From a virus: a stretch of 64,000 bases of DNA. Every line of letters starts with the position of its first letter. The stretch's first letter is position 1. Shown here in pieces: positions 40,997 through 49,629 of the stretch. The stretch lies in IMG/VR virus record IMGVR_UViG_3300025122_005335, positions 16,051 through 80,050 of that record; one strand, 5' to 3'. A program made the translations under genes and the position numbers. A model generated the notes under the pieces. That model saw only the letters and a list, made by a program, of their open reading frames with translations. It was not told the DNA's origin and searched no databases.

Positions 40997-41392
40997 TAAG
41001 TCAGGCCCTGGCATTGATACACAACGCATTTTTGTTATATCGTTCCTTTCCATGTAGTTTAGTGCATGGTAAAAGTTATTTGATTCTACAGGATTAACTA
41101 TTATTTGGTCTTCCACCATGAATAACACATATTTTGTTGTAATTTTCTTTAACCCTTCTAAGACCATGGGCTTAAAATGGGTGGCATTTTCATCCCATTC
41201 AACGTTTGTAACAACGCAGTTTACGTTTTTGCTTTTAAAGTTTTGCTTGTTGCTTATTGTATACACTTCATATGGGCATTTCCAATTTTTCTTGTGGTAA
41301 AAGTCCCATATCTTAAGAATAGGTTGGTAAGTATCAGAACTTAATACTAAAATAGAACAATCAAAGTTGGGTTTCATATAAGCATAGTTCAT
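40568..41392 (-). CDS. Putative glycosyltransferase
   Basis: 274 residues. CSILVLSSDTYQPILKIWDF, KYVLFMVEDQIIVNP (a D-x-D-like acidic pair), and QAAIWNKDRFIELLKSKEGD followed by SGWVLE fit GT-A-like enzymes common in marine phages. It is last in an operon UvsY, KdsC-like, nucleotidyltransferase, this gene, and overlaps the previous gene by 32 nt from the first ATG; ATG 41377 (MKPNFDC) is an alternative start. Confidence 0.68.
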   Translation of the reverse strand: MNYAYMKPNFDCSILVLSSDTYQPILKIWDFYHKKNWKCPYEVYTISNKQNFKSKNVNCVVTNVEWDENATHFKPMVLEGLKKITTKYVLFMVEDQIIVNPVESNNFYHALNYMERNDITKMRCVSMPGPDLPLLGVSEGPINNTNFGRISNNNEYRNSLQAAIWNKDRFIELLKSKEGDFSGWVLETDEDLRKYSKKWNYVACRQGKGGTFLTREEDQTDSPLIQYVELVRWGLFDRLYIDYFKKMLAKDNIDITTPEYEQFGGNLSKEELPE

Positions 41393-42092
41393 CTAGGCTT
41401 CCTACAACATGTTGTTTTTCATGTTGTTTAAATTTATAGTCATATATTATATATTGTCTATCTAACAAATCATTATACGTTAAAGATACATATATTTCAT
41501 CTTCACCCACACTATTTGGCCATGTATATCCTTTTTTTCTTGCATTAATGAAAGAACTAAAAAATAAATCGGGTGATTTCCAATAATGTGTACCGATGAG
41601 ACCGTGGTTTGATATAACTTGCTTTTCTGTAAAGTTGGTTGCAATAGATTGTTGGGTGGTTGCAATGTAACTATAGTGTGGATCACATGTGTTGACTGTT
41701 ATAACTGCTCCATCCGGGTCTTTTTCTTTTAAAAATTTTAAAAATCTTTCGGGTTCCCAATCTAATATTTGGTCTACGTTTGTTTGTAGTAGTGGTTTTG
41801 AATCATCTATAAATCCTTTTATTTTATATAGTGTTTCTGCAGGGCCACTAGTTACTTCATCTATAATTTGTATTTTAGCATCGGGACAAAAGTCAGTTAT
41901 ATGGTTATATGCACCGTATTTTTCTTCGTGTTCCTTTAATACAATAAAATAATACGTTCCTGGTAACCCAATACTTTCGTAAGCTCTTTGGACCATTGAT
42001 TTACCTTGTATATCTATAAAAGGTTTGGGGGTATCGATTCCTACTTCTTTAAAAGCTGAACTTTTACCAGCCATAGGTATAACAATGTTCAT
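41361..42092 (-). CDS. Sugar-phosphate nucleotidyltransferase
   Basis: The start is ATG 42092 (MNIVIPMAGKSSAF), 1 nt after the upstream stop; a longer frame upstream overlaps the neighbour and lacks homologous sequence. The N-terminal PMAGKSSAFKEVGIDTPKPF is the nucleotide-binding G-x-G-x-R/K...PK signature of NTP_transferases, and LLQTNVDQILDW holds the metal-binding Asp. It should make an NDP-sugar for the neighbouring glycosyltransferase. It pairs with the KdsC-like phosphatase. Confidence 0.85.
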   Translation of the reverse strand: MNIVIPMAGKSSAFKEVGIDTPKPFIDIQGKSMVQRAYESIGLPGTYYFIVLKEHEEKYGAYNHITDFCPDAKIQIIDEVTSGPAETLYKIKGFIDDSKPLLQTNVDQILDWEPERFLKFLKEKDPDGAVITVNTCDPHYSYIATTQQSIATNFTEKQVISNHGLIGTHYWKSPDLFFSSFINARKKGYTWPNSVGEDEIYVSLTYNDLLDRQYIIYDYKFKQHEKQHVVGSLDELCLYETQL

Positions 42093-42093
42093 T

Positions 42094-42576
42094 TTATGAT
42101 TTAATAGTGTTTTTAATATATTCAAATAGGTGAGCTGCAACACCACCACCACCGTTTACAGGTAAGACACAAGAAATTTTTTGTATTTCGGATATCGCAT
42201 CTTTAGGACAAAAAGCATAACCAACTTCTTTCATAATATCTAAGTCTTGTATATCATCTCCTACAAAAGCCACGTCTTGTTTAGGTGTATTATACTCAAA
42301 ACATATGTCATTGAGTTTGGTTACTTTGTTTTCACCGTTTCTGTGTACAACATTAAGCATTTCAAATTTCCTTCTTTTAGCAAATCCTGGATTTATGTCT
42401 AAACTTCCTGTAAACAAGGCTACTTTAATTGAAAGTTCATTATAAAAGCGTCTTAATGCTGTAATATCTTTTTGATTATATCTTTTCCACAGTACTTCTC
42501 CTTCTTGGTTATATGCTGCGGTACCATCTGTTAATACCCCATCAATATCAAATAAAATTAGTCTTAAGTCGTTCAT
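42094..42576 (-). CDS. KdsC-like HAD phosphatase
   Basis: 160 residues. LILFDIDGVLTDG has the catalytic D-x-D, ALFTGS is motif II, GENKVTKLNDIC motif III, and VAFVGDDIQDLDIM motif IV; PVNGGGGVAAHLFEYI closes the protein as in KDO-8-phosphate phosphatase. No cap domain is present, matching subclass C0 tetramers. Together with the nucleotidyltransferase it suggests an activated acidic or seven/eight-carbon sugar. Overlaps UvsY by 4 nt. Confidence 0.87.
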   Translation of the reverse strand: MNDLRLILFDIDGVLTDGTAAYNQEGEVLWKRYNQKDITALRRFYNELSIKVALFTGSLDINPGFAKRRKFEMLNVVHRNGENKVTKLNDICFEYNTPKQDVAFVGDDIQDLDIMKEVGYAFCPKDAISEIQKISCVLPVNGGGGVAAHLFEYIKNTIKS

Positions 42577-42971
42577 TGAGTTTCTAATTTTTGTATTTCA
42601 ATAATATTTCTAATATCAAAACCAATTGAACTCAAAATTCTTTCTACTCTTTCAAGATAATCAATTAAAAGCAGGTTTTCTTCAATTTCTGAATTGATAT
42701 TTTTTATAAAATCGGAATTTTCAGCAACCTTTTCGGCTGCTGGTGTTGAAAGCCTAACATTACTTTGTTCTTGTATTTTTTTTGTAACTTCAACTAACCT
42801 ATCCTTCTTTTTCTTTCTTAAAATATTGACTTCATGTTTATGTCTCATTAATCTTCCAACCCATATGTGTCTTCTACCAGGTAATTGTAATTGAACGTCT
42901 TTCAAGTTAAATTCATCAATAGATAAATGTTCAACAAGTTCTTTTGAATAGGTTTCTAATATATCAGACAT
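42573..42971 (-). CDS. uvsY: UvsY recombination mediator
   Basis: 132 residues (T4: 137). RHKHEVNILRKKKKDRLVEV matches the basic helix of T4 UvsY, and NLLLIDYLERVERILSSIGF with the following IRNIIEIQKLE matches its C-terminal oligomerisation helix. It loads UvsX onto gp32-coated ssDNA. Linked with uvsW and gp55 as in T4. Its early promoter overlaps the start of the divergent 43003 gene. Confidence 0.85.
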   Translation of the reverse strand: MSDILETYSKELVEHLSIDEFNLKDVQLQLPGRRHIWVGRLMRHKHEVNILRKKKKDRLVEVTKKIQEQSNVRLSTPAAEKVAENSDFIKNINSEIEENLLLIDYLERVERILSSIGFDIRNIIEIQKLETQ

Positions 42972-42981
42972 TTAATTAAAT

Positions 42982-43009
42982 ATTATCACATATTTACAAT
43001 AGATGTCAA
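42982..43009 (-). promoter_or_regulatory. Early promoter TTGACA-N16-GATAAT of uvsY
   Basis: On the minus strand the -35 is at 43009-43004 and the -10 at 42987-42982, 10 nt before the uvsY ATG. The -35 lies within the first three codons of the plus-strand gene at 43003. Confidence 0.7.
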
Positions 43010-43563
43010 TATATAAAAACGCATTTTTAAAGGCTTTGTTACTAGATGATGGTAATGTGGCTGGTTCTGGTGGTGCTTTAGGTGATTGGACACAATCTCA
43101 CTTTTCTGGAGACTTTTATGCCCCGGGTGATGCTAGAAGGCCTTTTGGTATGGGTGCAATGCAAAGAAGGGCCGGTACTAGTAAGAAGAAAAAAAAGAAA
43201 AAGAAAAAGAAGGGTAAGAAGAAAAAGTCTACAATAAAAGAATATAGAAATATTGAACCTACGGGTGATGGAGGGCAACCTCAGATTAGCCCCGAAACAC
43301 AGGAATTACTTACTATAGTAAAAGAAACTAGGACCTCTGCAGAATTTGGTCTAGCAGAATATAAAGTAGCAGAAATTTGGAACGGGTGGGGTGACGAACT
43401 TCAAAAAAAAATTAAACGTGAAATACATGCAATTAATGGACCACATATGGGAACTTCAGAGGAAGACATTCTTTTATTGCTTATACGTCTAGCTGAAAAA
43501 AAATCAGAAGATGATGAAGGGGATATTGATCCAAACGGTGGTTGGGGTGGTTTGTCCATATAA
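43003..43563 (+). CDS. Late-type protein with poly-lysine tract
   Basis: Unrecognised, 186 residues. The leader MSIYKNAFLKALLLDDG resembles the other capsid-targeting-like leaders but has LLD instead of L-x-E. Residues 60-77 hold 16 lysines, broken only by Gly, like a histone tail. The C-terminal half is a helical domain (PETQELLTIVKETRTSAEFG, then DILLLLIRLAEKK). A protein of this kind could neutralise packaged DNA. It ends in a Gly/Trp-rich tail. Confidence 0.75.
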   Translation: MSIYKNAFLKALLLDDGNVAGSGGALGDWTQSHFSGDFYAPGDARRPFGMGAMQRRAGTSKKKKKKKKKKGKKKKSTIKEYRNIEPTGDGGQPQISPETQELLTIVKETRTSAEFGLAEYKVAEIWNGWGDELQKKIKREIHAINGPHMGTSEEDILLLLIRLAEKKSEDDEGDIDPNGGWGGLSI

Positions 43564-43580
43564 ATTAATTAAATTTTTTG

Positions 43581-43991
43581 GTGGATAACTACGGTCACTG
43601 GACTTATAATCTCGAAGAGAAAGAGATACCCGACACCTTCTACGGTTTTATTTACCAGATAACGAATACAACTAACGACAGGAAATATATTGGTAAAAAA
43701 CAATCAACTACAATTCTAAAACGACCACCTCTTAAGGGTAGAAAAAACAAAAGGCATGTGGTTAAGGAAACAGATTGGAAAATATATACTGGTTCATCAG
43801 ATAAGTTAAATGAAGACATTCAAAAGTTAGGTAAAGACAAGTTTAAGTTTGAAATACTGAGATTCTGTCAAAGTAAAAGTGAACTTGCGTATTATGAAGC
43901 AAAAATGCAATTTGATAAAGATGTCTTATTAAAAGAAGATTATTACAACGGTATTATTAACTTAAGATTGGGTAAAATAAAAAAAACTTGA
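43581..43991 (+). CDS. GIY-YIG nuclease (Seg-like)
   Basis: About 137 residues. GTG 43581 or TTG 43578 could start it. FYGFIYQITN and RKYIGKKQS form the GIY-YIG core, a Lys/Arg-rich region and TDWKIYTGSS follow, and LAYYEAKMQFDKDVLL contains the catalytic Glu helix. The short form without extra DNA-binding modules is common in T4-like phages, where it is usually labelled Seg-like homing endonuclease; it may be a fixed phage nuclease rather than an active mobile gene. Confidence 0.82.
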   Translation: MDNYGHWTYNLEEKEIPDTFYGFIYQITNTTNDRKYIGKKQSTTILKRPPLKGRKNKRHVVKETDWKIYTGSSDKLNEDIQKLGKDKFKFEILRFCQSKSELAYYEAKMQFDKDVLLKEDYYNGIINLRLGKIKKT

Positions 43992-44021
43992 TTTCATACG
44001 TAACTATTTTAATATGACTTT

Positions 44022-44591
44022 GTGAGACTTAGCTTACCAGAATACAATATTGTATTAATTGACTTCCAAGACATACATAAAAAATATGAAAAGGATTTAT
44101 TGGATGATATTCACAATTATCAATTGATGGACAGCTTGGTAGAGTCTCAATTTATTAATAAAGACATAAAAAAGTTGTTATTTCATCATACCATAAAGAA
44201 TTGCGTAGAATATATTAATAAAGTTAATTCAAAGAATAAGGTGGTATTATACTTTAACAATACTCAGTTTTATGAAAGCGAAATTTTAAAATATATCGAT
44301 GAAAGAGATTATTTAAAACTAATTACAAACCTATTACTTAAAATACGTAATTTATTACCAATAAAAACAGTAATTTCACATAGAAGTTTGATGTTCTTCA
44401 AAGAGTTAATAAAAAAAGATGATGGAAGAGCAAAAGGAACCGTATTAAAAATATATTCTACGTTGCAAAAATTTAAAATAGAGAATTTTACATTTGCCAG
44501 GGTTAAGAAGTTTGCTAAAAAATATGATTTGACCTTTTTATCGAACGAATATTTTAATAATATTAAAACTAAGCAGCTTCTTTTTAAATGA
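44022..44591 (+). CDS. Hypothetical protein, 189 aa
   Basis: Unrecognised. Lys/Ile/Asn-rich alpha/beta protein starting from GTG 44022 (MRLSLPEYNIVLIDFQDIHK). The order IVLIDFQD, KVVLYFNNTQ, KTVISHRSLM resembles a Rossmann-type or P-loop-like sheet without a P-loop. Codon bias and composition fit its neighbours. No late box or leader is seen. Confidence 0.6.
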   Translation: MRLSLPEYNIVLIDFQDIHKKYEKDLLDDIHNYQLMDSLVESQFINKDIKKLLFHHTIKNCVEYINKVNSKNKVVLYFNNTQFYESEILKYIDERDYLKLITNLLLKIRNLLPIKTVISHRSLMFFKELIKKDDGRAKGTVLKIYSTLQKFKIENFTFARVKKFAKKYDLTFLSNEYFNNIKTKQLLFK

Positions 44592-44595
44592 TAGA

Positions 44596-44602
44596 ATAAA
44601 TA
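44596..44602 (+). promoter_or_regulatory. Late promoter box (GAATAAATA)
   Basis: The box ends 6 nt before the ATG at 44609. It should drive the coupled set 44609-48328. Confidence 0.72.
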
Positions 44603-44608
44603 TAAGAA

Positions 44609-45028
44609 ATGAAATTTGATCGTGCTATAGCCGAAGGGTTTTCTACATACGTAAAAGAGGATAAAGATCGAAAAGGAACCATTTCATTAAAAGATGCTGA
44701 AGAAATTAAAGACTTAGCATATGCAATATTGGGTCTTAAAGATGAATTAGGTTCTGACTATAGAGATCTAACATCAAAAGCAGCTAGAGTTTTGGTTCCT
44801 ATTGAAATGATGCTAAGATATTCAGGTGAAGAAGATGAAGAGCTGACATCTCCTGGTGGTGATACAGATAAACAAGAGCAACAAGATTTCGAATCGGTGA
44901 ATCCGGATGAATTGGCGTCTAAGTTAGCTGAAACTGATCCAGACGTTCAACAAGCAATGGATAATCAAAAGAAGGCGGTTATAGATAATATTGATCAACA
45001 TACAGCTGAAATAAAAAAGGGATTCTAA
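44609..45028 (+). CDS. Late protein with capsid-targeting-like leader, 139 aa
   Basis: Unrecognised. The leader MKFDRAIAEGFSTYVKE contains I-A-E-G, an ideal gp21-type site. The body is a helical bundle (EIKDLAYAILGLKDELGSDY) followed by an acidic linker and a final helix. First gene of a late operon with a proline-rich protein, a nuclease-like protein and a ligase-like protein. Confidence 0.78.
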   Translation: MKFDRAIAEGFSTYVKEDKDRKGTISLKDAEEIKDLAYAILGLKDELGSDYRDLTSKAARVLVPIEMMLRYSGEEDEELTSPGGDTDKQEQQDFESVNPDELASKLAETDPDVQQAMDNQKKAVIDNIDQHTAEIKKGF

Positions 45029-45030
45029 TA

Positions 45031-45405
45031 ATGAAGATACATAGTAAATTTTTCACATTAATAAAAAAGAAACGCGAAGTTTTAAAAGAGCAAATGCCAA
45101 TGGCACCCCCACCTGCTGCACCTGCTGCGCCCCCCGCACCTGCAGCTCCTGGTACAGAAACCGTAACTGATACAGAAACTGTTGATATTCAAGAACCGGA
45201 ACCCGAATTTAAAGAATTAACACCTGAAGGTGAAGTAGAGTTAATTAGATTAATTAGAAAAGCATTAGTATTAGAGCCTACTGAAGGTACAATTCCCCCT
45301 AAAATTCTAGATGAAGAAATCAATGAAAATAATGGCCGGGTAATGTTAGCAAGAATGAAAGAATTTTTAAATACATATTCTGATGATCCCGATATTAACT
45401 ACTAA
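45031..45405 (+). CDS. Late protein with Ala/Pro-rich linker, 124 aa
   Basis: Unrecognised. A basic leader MKIHSKFFTLIKKKREVLKE, with L-K-E as candidate cut, precedes a Pro/Ala linker (APPPAAPAAPPAPAAP) and a helical C-terminal domain (EGEVELIRLIRKALVL). The start is 3 nt after the previous stop and the stop overlaps the next ATG (TAATG), so expression is tightly coupled. Confidence 0.75.
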   Translation: MKIHSKFFTLIKKKREVLKEQMPMAPPPAAPAAPPAPAAPGTETVTDTETVDIQEPEPEFKELTPEGEVELIRLIRKALVLEPTEGTIPPKILDEEINENNGRVMLARMKEFLNTYSDDPDINY

Positions 45406-46937
45406 TGAAAAAAAACAAGAAAAAGTTTAAAACATTAACTGAATTATATGGTCAGATAAATCAAAAGTTGCCGCCTCTACGGAGACAAGCTATTTTGATG
45501 AATGAATGGACAATAACAGCTTCTGACGAGGTAGGTGGGGTGGTTGATTTAGGGGATGTTGATGAAAAATTTTACAACCGGTTAAGAAAAGATATAATAA
45601 ACCATCGTGGTGGTGCAAAAGATCTTATAGATAAACTAGTTGCTGGTGGTAACTGGGCTTCAGGCATGCCTAATCGTGAATACCAATCTAAAATTCTTTT
45701 ACCGGTACATGAACTTTGCACCGGTAAAGACGATCTAGTTCAAGAGGTTGATATTGATGGTTTAAAAAATCTAATAAAGGATAAAAAATCCTTAACTGGG
45801 TTTCGTGATGATTTAATAGAAGCAATTGATAAAAATACGGCTTTTAATTTTAATAGTTCTTTAGAAGAAGCTGCTAGAACAGCATTTATAGGTGATGTGC
45901 CCGGATTAGTATCTGAATTATTTGCATTAGATTATCAACAGTCAGGTGTTTCTGTAGGGAAGGGGGAATTAGTAGCTACATTATTTTCTAATGCTGTAAA
46001 AGGAAAAAGTGGTGATTTATATATTGATGGCTTAGGTGATGTTGAGGTAAAAGGTACTAAAGGTCGTCCCGGTAAGACGGGTGGTACAGCACACAGTGCT
46101 ATGAAAGAGTTACCACGAATGCTTAAAGATAGAGGGCATGATGTATTTACTGGGAAAGAAAAACAAAAATATCTTGTTAATCTTACTAGTGCTATAAATG
46201 AATTGCGATCATATATTAAAATTCAAATAGAAAAAAACGAAGCTGAAGTGGGTAATAATCTTATAGAATTGGCAAACTATATCAAGGAGTTTACCGCCCC
46301 AGAAAATCTAGAAAACATAACATATGAAGAGTTATTTAATGGATTTAAACTTAATGCAGCAAGCAGTTTAAATTCTTCTGGGCTTACAGGCCAACAACTA
46401 AAAGCTTCACATAATAAACTAGGAAAGTTAACTAAGGCATATCAAGATTATATAAGATCAAGAGAAACAATATTAACACCTGACCAAGAATCTTATTCAT
46501 GGGGCGACATAGTTAAACAATATTTCCTCAGCGATTGGGGATTATCAAAAGATGCCTTGATTGATGGTTTTGTTGTTTTAGCTAATGAAAAAGAAGAATC
46601 TTTTAATGTAGGAGAATTAAGAGAAGCTTTAGATGTAATTTTAGATAAAGATACTCGAAAGGGTTTATTAGGACCAGCTGGTAAAAAAATTCTTTCAGCT
46701 ATTATTGGTACTATTCATTCTGTATTATATCAGAACTACGAAGATTTTAAAGTTATGTTATTGGTAAATTCTACTACACACCAAGCACTACCGTTAACTT
46801 ATGAAGGGGATAACTTAACAGAAAGAATGATTAATCATTATGATACAATTTCATCTTTAGTAGATGGTAATCGATTGAGAATTACATTATCTTTAGACTC
46901 CAGAAATAAAGGTTTAAGCTTTGAATTTATTGAGTGA
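45405..46937 (+). CDS. Putative PD-(D/E)XK nuclease with leader, 510 aa
   Basis: The N-terminus MKKNKKKFKTLTELYGQ is a basic capsid-targeting-like leader (L-T-E). Around residues 186-221 lies GKGELVATLFSNA (E188), then SGDLYIDGLGDVEVKG with D204 and E214-V-K216: the Glu, Asp and E-x-K arrangement of restriction-like nucleases. The rest is a helical protein with no domain I know. It is coupled upstream and downstream (TGATG) and adjacent to a ligase-like protein, suggesting DNA processing. Catalytic residues are inferred, not proven. Confidence 0.65.
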   Translation: MKKNKKKFKTLTELYGQINQKLPPLRRQAILMNEWTITASDEVGGVVDLGDVDEKFYNRLRKDIINHRGGAKDLIDKLVAGGNWASGMPNREYQSKILLPVHELCTGKDDLVQEVDIDGLKNLIKDKKSLTGFRDDLIEAIDKNTAFNFNSSLEEAARTAFIGDVPGLVSELFALDYQQSGVSVGKGELVATLFSNAVKGKSGDLYIDGLGDVEVKGTKGRPGKTGGTAHSAMKELPRMLKDRGHDVFTGKEKQKYLVNLTSAINELRSYIKIQIEKNEAEVGNNLIELANYIKEFTAPENLENITYEELFNGFKLNAASSLNSSGLTGQQLKASHNKLGKLTKAYQDYIRSRETILTPDQESYSWGDIVKQYFLSDWGLSKDALIDGFVVLANEKEESFNVGELREALDVILDKDTRKGLLGPAGKKILSAIIGTIHSVLYQNYEDFKVMLLVNSTTHQALPLTYEGDNLTERMINHYDTISSLVDGNRLRITLSLDSRNKGLSFEFIE

Positions 46938-48328
46938 TGAAATTTGAACACGAATTAATATTTGAAAAATATACTAATAGGGTATTAGTTAATGAAGGTG
47001 GTGCTGCCGGCCACATGTTACACCCTTTTGACTTACCTGATGTAACTTCAGGTGATACGTTGATAGACAAATTTAAAGAAACTGTTCGTATTTTAGATGA
47101 TGTCGGTGGTTCAATAAAAATAGATGGTACTAACGTAAGCTTTAAATTAGTAACGGGGGACAATGGCGTTAAACAATTTGCTTTAGACAGAGGTTCCATG
47201 TCCGAGTTAGATGTAAATGGTGTAACAATAGAAAAGTTACCAGAGCGTTTTCTCCCTCAAGGTGGTACACCACATGGCATGGTTGCTGCAGGTAGAACGT
47301 TGTTAACTATTATGAACCAGTCATTACCGTATATAAGTGATGAATTAAGAAAGTTAGGATTATGGGAAGACCCTACAAAGTTTATTAATGCTGAATTTGT
47401 ACAAGGCACTACTAATGTAGTTGAGTATGATAAAGACTTTTTAGCATTTCATGGTATAAATCAATTTTTAGAAAAACACAATCGTCAAGGGGAATTAGTT
47501 CGTCCTGGTTTGGAAAGGGAACAAATTGTAGACCCTGTTACAGGTCAAGTAAAATTAGAAAAGGGGGGCTCTAAAGCTGTACCTTATAGTCAAGAAGCTT
47601 TAGATCAATTAGCTGAGCAAGTTAAACCAATAGCAAAAAATTATAATTTTGAGATTCTTACAAAAGCAACAGTAAAGAAAAAAGGTCACCCCAACTTTAA
47701 TACCCCTTTAAGTCAAAACGTATCAATAAAAATTTCGGATAAAGAAGAAGAAACCGACCCTACAACAGGCGAAACAAGAATAATAACGAATGAAGAAGTT
47801 ATAACCCAGCCTTTAAGAAAGTGGTTAGATAGTGCTGTTAACCCTAGAGATTATATGCTTACTACTACAAGTGGTAGAAAAGAAAGAGCAGTAGGTAAGA
47901 CAAATTATTTAGATGTTATTGATAGTGTTACGACCGGTAAACCACTAAACAAGATGTATATAGAACAAGATATAGAACCAGCAATAAATGGTGCTATGAT
48001 TTATCATGCAACTAAGGAACTAGGAAATGAACTATTAAACCACTACACTTCTGTTTTAGGTGATGCAAGTGCGCATGAAGGCATTGTTGTACCCACCAAC
48101 CCACCTTATAAAATTACTGGTGAATTTATCATACAAGGTATGCAAAGCAAATTTAGACAAGCTGCGCAAGCTGATGAAGACGACCAATCAGCACCTGGGA
48201 TAAATTTTGGTAAAGGTTATCAAAATGTAAATGCACAGTCTGCAAATTATGCAGCAAGTAATAAAGACCCTGGTGGTACCCCATACACACGGTATCCTGG
48301 GCCTGGTAAAGGCGTTTATCTTCAATAA
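46937..48328 (+). CDS. Ligase-like nucleotidyltransferase with capsid-targeting-like leader
   Basis: 464 residues; ATG 46937 overlaps the previous stop. The leader MKFEHELIFEKYTNRVLVNE carries I-F-E and L-V-N-E. GGSIKIDGTNVSFKL has K61-x-D-G, the adenylation motif I of ligases and capping enzymes. FINAEFVQGTTN resembles motif III and AHEGIVVP motif IV; GEFIIQGMQSKFR could hold the motif V lysine. No OB domain is obvious. It may seal or repair nucleic acid from inside the virion. The C-terminus is Asn/Gly/Pro-rich. Confidence 0.68.
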   Translation: MKFEHELIFEKYTNRVLVNEGGAAGHMLHPFDLPDVTSGDTLIDKFKETVRILDDVGGSIKIDGTNVSFKLVTGDNGVKQFALDRGSMSELDVNGVTIEKLPERFLPQGGTPHGMVAAGRTLLTIMNQSLPYISDELRKLGLWEDPTKFINAEFVQGTTNVVEYDKDFLAFHGINQFLEKHNRQGELVRPGLEREQIVDPVTGQVKLEKGGSKAVPYSQEALDQLAEQVKPIAKNYNFEILTKATVKKKGHPNFNTPLSQNVSIKISDKEEETDPTTGETRIITNEEVITQPLRKWLDSAVNPRDYMLTTTSGRKERAVGKTNYLDVIDSVTTGKPLNKMYIEQDIEPAINGAMIYHATKELGNELLNHYTSVLGDASAHEGIVVPTNPPYKITGEFIIQGMQSKFRQAAQADEDDQSAPGINFGKGYQNVNAQSANYAASNKDPGGTPYTRYPGPGKGVYLQ

Positions 48329-48336
48329 TTAATAAT

Positions 48337-49617
48337 ATGGGTTTCTTAAGATATCACCCGAGATTGGGTGATTTACAAGGTCCTGATTGTACCATTTTTA
48401 ATTACGATACGGTATATTTGCTTTGTGAAGAAGGACCTGTCGTATATGAACATAGCATTGGTGGTTATATAGCACCACAATTGGGTGGTAGGATTCGTGA
48501 TATAGATTGGTATTATTTTTTTAAAGAAATAGAAGAACTAAAACCAAAATTAATAGTCTTACCCGAGTGTTACGTAAATGGTAATTACCCCGATTTTAAA
48601 GCAAAAATAGAAAACGAATTAAGACAACTTGGATACGATGAAGATAAAATATGGGTATATATTCAAAAAGAACAAAATTTTTATCATGGAGAAATACATG
48701 TAGAACCGGAATGGCAATACACAGATGATGTTTATTACAGTAATATTATTTACCACACTATAGGGCATAATGTTCCTGCTACTGATCATGAAATATATAC
48801 AAAATTTCAAGGATATAAATTTTGCAAGCAAGGGTTTTTATGTGAATCGTTTCATAAACTATATGCATTAAGACATACAACCCCGGAACTTCAATTTGAA
48901 AAAAGATTACAAGCTAATATAAAACCTGGTGAATTAATTTTTTACGGTAATCAAAGTACTAGTAATAGACCTATTATTTTTGAAGCAATTGCTCATAGTA
49001 AAAAATTAAATGCAAAAAATATAGTCTATGGAAACGAAAATTTGACTGATTTGGTTTTAGCTAACCAAGGAATAGGTTTATCTTGCGATGGTTTGGTTTT
49101 TTCTACGATTAGAGATACTGAATTTGGTGTAAATGCTACACCGTCTATAAAAATAACTAGAGCATGTTCTGATTTATTGGATAAAAATAATATCCATATG
49201 TTTAGATCAAGATATTGGAAACAGGTTCCTAATACTCTAGTACCAAGTGAAGACACCAAAAATAAGTTTACAAAAATTTTAGAAGATGCATACGAAGAAT
49301 ATATGGATTGCGTTTTTAAGGACAGAAAAAAAGCGTTAAGACAAATCAAATATCAATTTATTATAACTTTATTACAAAAATTTTATAATATAGAGCTTTT
49401 TTTGTTTGATATTTTATTTGGTGATGGTTTAGAAGAATTTATCGATACAATGCCTTTGAATGTGGATTATTCGGTATTTAAAAAAGCTGCAAAACCACAA
49501 TATTTACAAAGTAATGAAAGAGAAAAAATGTGTTCAGGTTATATTGATCAGTTAATAAAATTGTTTGATAGGAAATTTAAAAGTAAATACGATCGATTTT
49601 ATAGAGATATAAATTGA
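48337..49617 (+). CDS. Hypothetical protein, 426 aa
   Basis: Unrecognised. It begins MGFLRYHPRLGDLQGPDC and has alpha/beta character early (PKLIVLPECYVNGNYP, KPGELIFYGNQSTSNRPIIF), with a long helical C-terminus. NQSTSNRPIIFEAIAHSKKL and IVYGNENL suggest a nucleotide- or sugar-binding Rossmann half. It shows no leader. It could be another enzyme of the surface-glycan set, but nothing decides this. Confidence 0.62.
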   Translation: MGFLRYHPRLGDLQGPDCTIFNYDTVYLLCEEGPVVYEHSIGGYIAPQLGGRIRDIDWYYFFKEIEELKPKLIVLPECYVNGNYPDFKAKIENELRQLGYDEDKIWVYIQKEQNFYHGEIHVEPEWQYTDDVYYSNIIYHTIGHNVPATDHEIYTKFQGYKFCKQGFLCESFHKLYALRHTTPELQFEKRLQANIKPGELIFYGNQSTSNRPIIFEAIAHSKKLNAKNIVYGNENLTDLVLANQGIGLSCDGLVFSTIRDTEFGVNATPSIKITRACSDLLDKNNIHMFRSRYWKQVPNTLVPSEDTKNKFTKILEDAYEEYMDCVFKDRKKALRQIKYQFIITLLQKFYNIELFLFDILFGDGLEEFIDTMPLNVDYSVFKKAAKPQYLQSNEREKMCSGYIDQLIKLFDRKFKSKYDRFYRDIN

Positions 49618-49623
49618 TAAATA
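49617..49623 (+). promoter_or_regulatory. Late promoter box (GATAAATA)
   Basis: The box ends 6 nt before a GTG start at 49630 and overlaps the stop codon of the preceding gene. Confidence 0.68.
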
Positions 49624-49629
49624 TTATTA

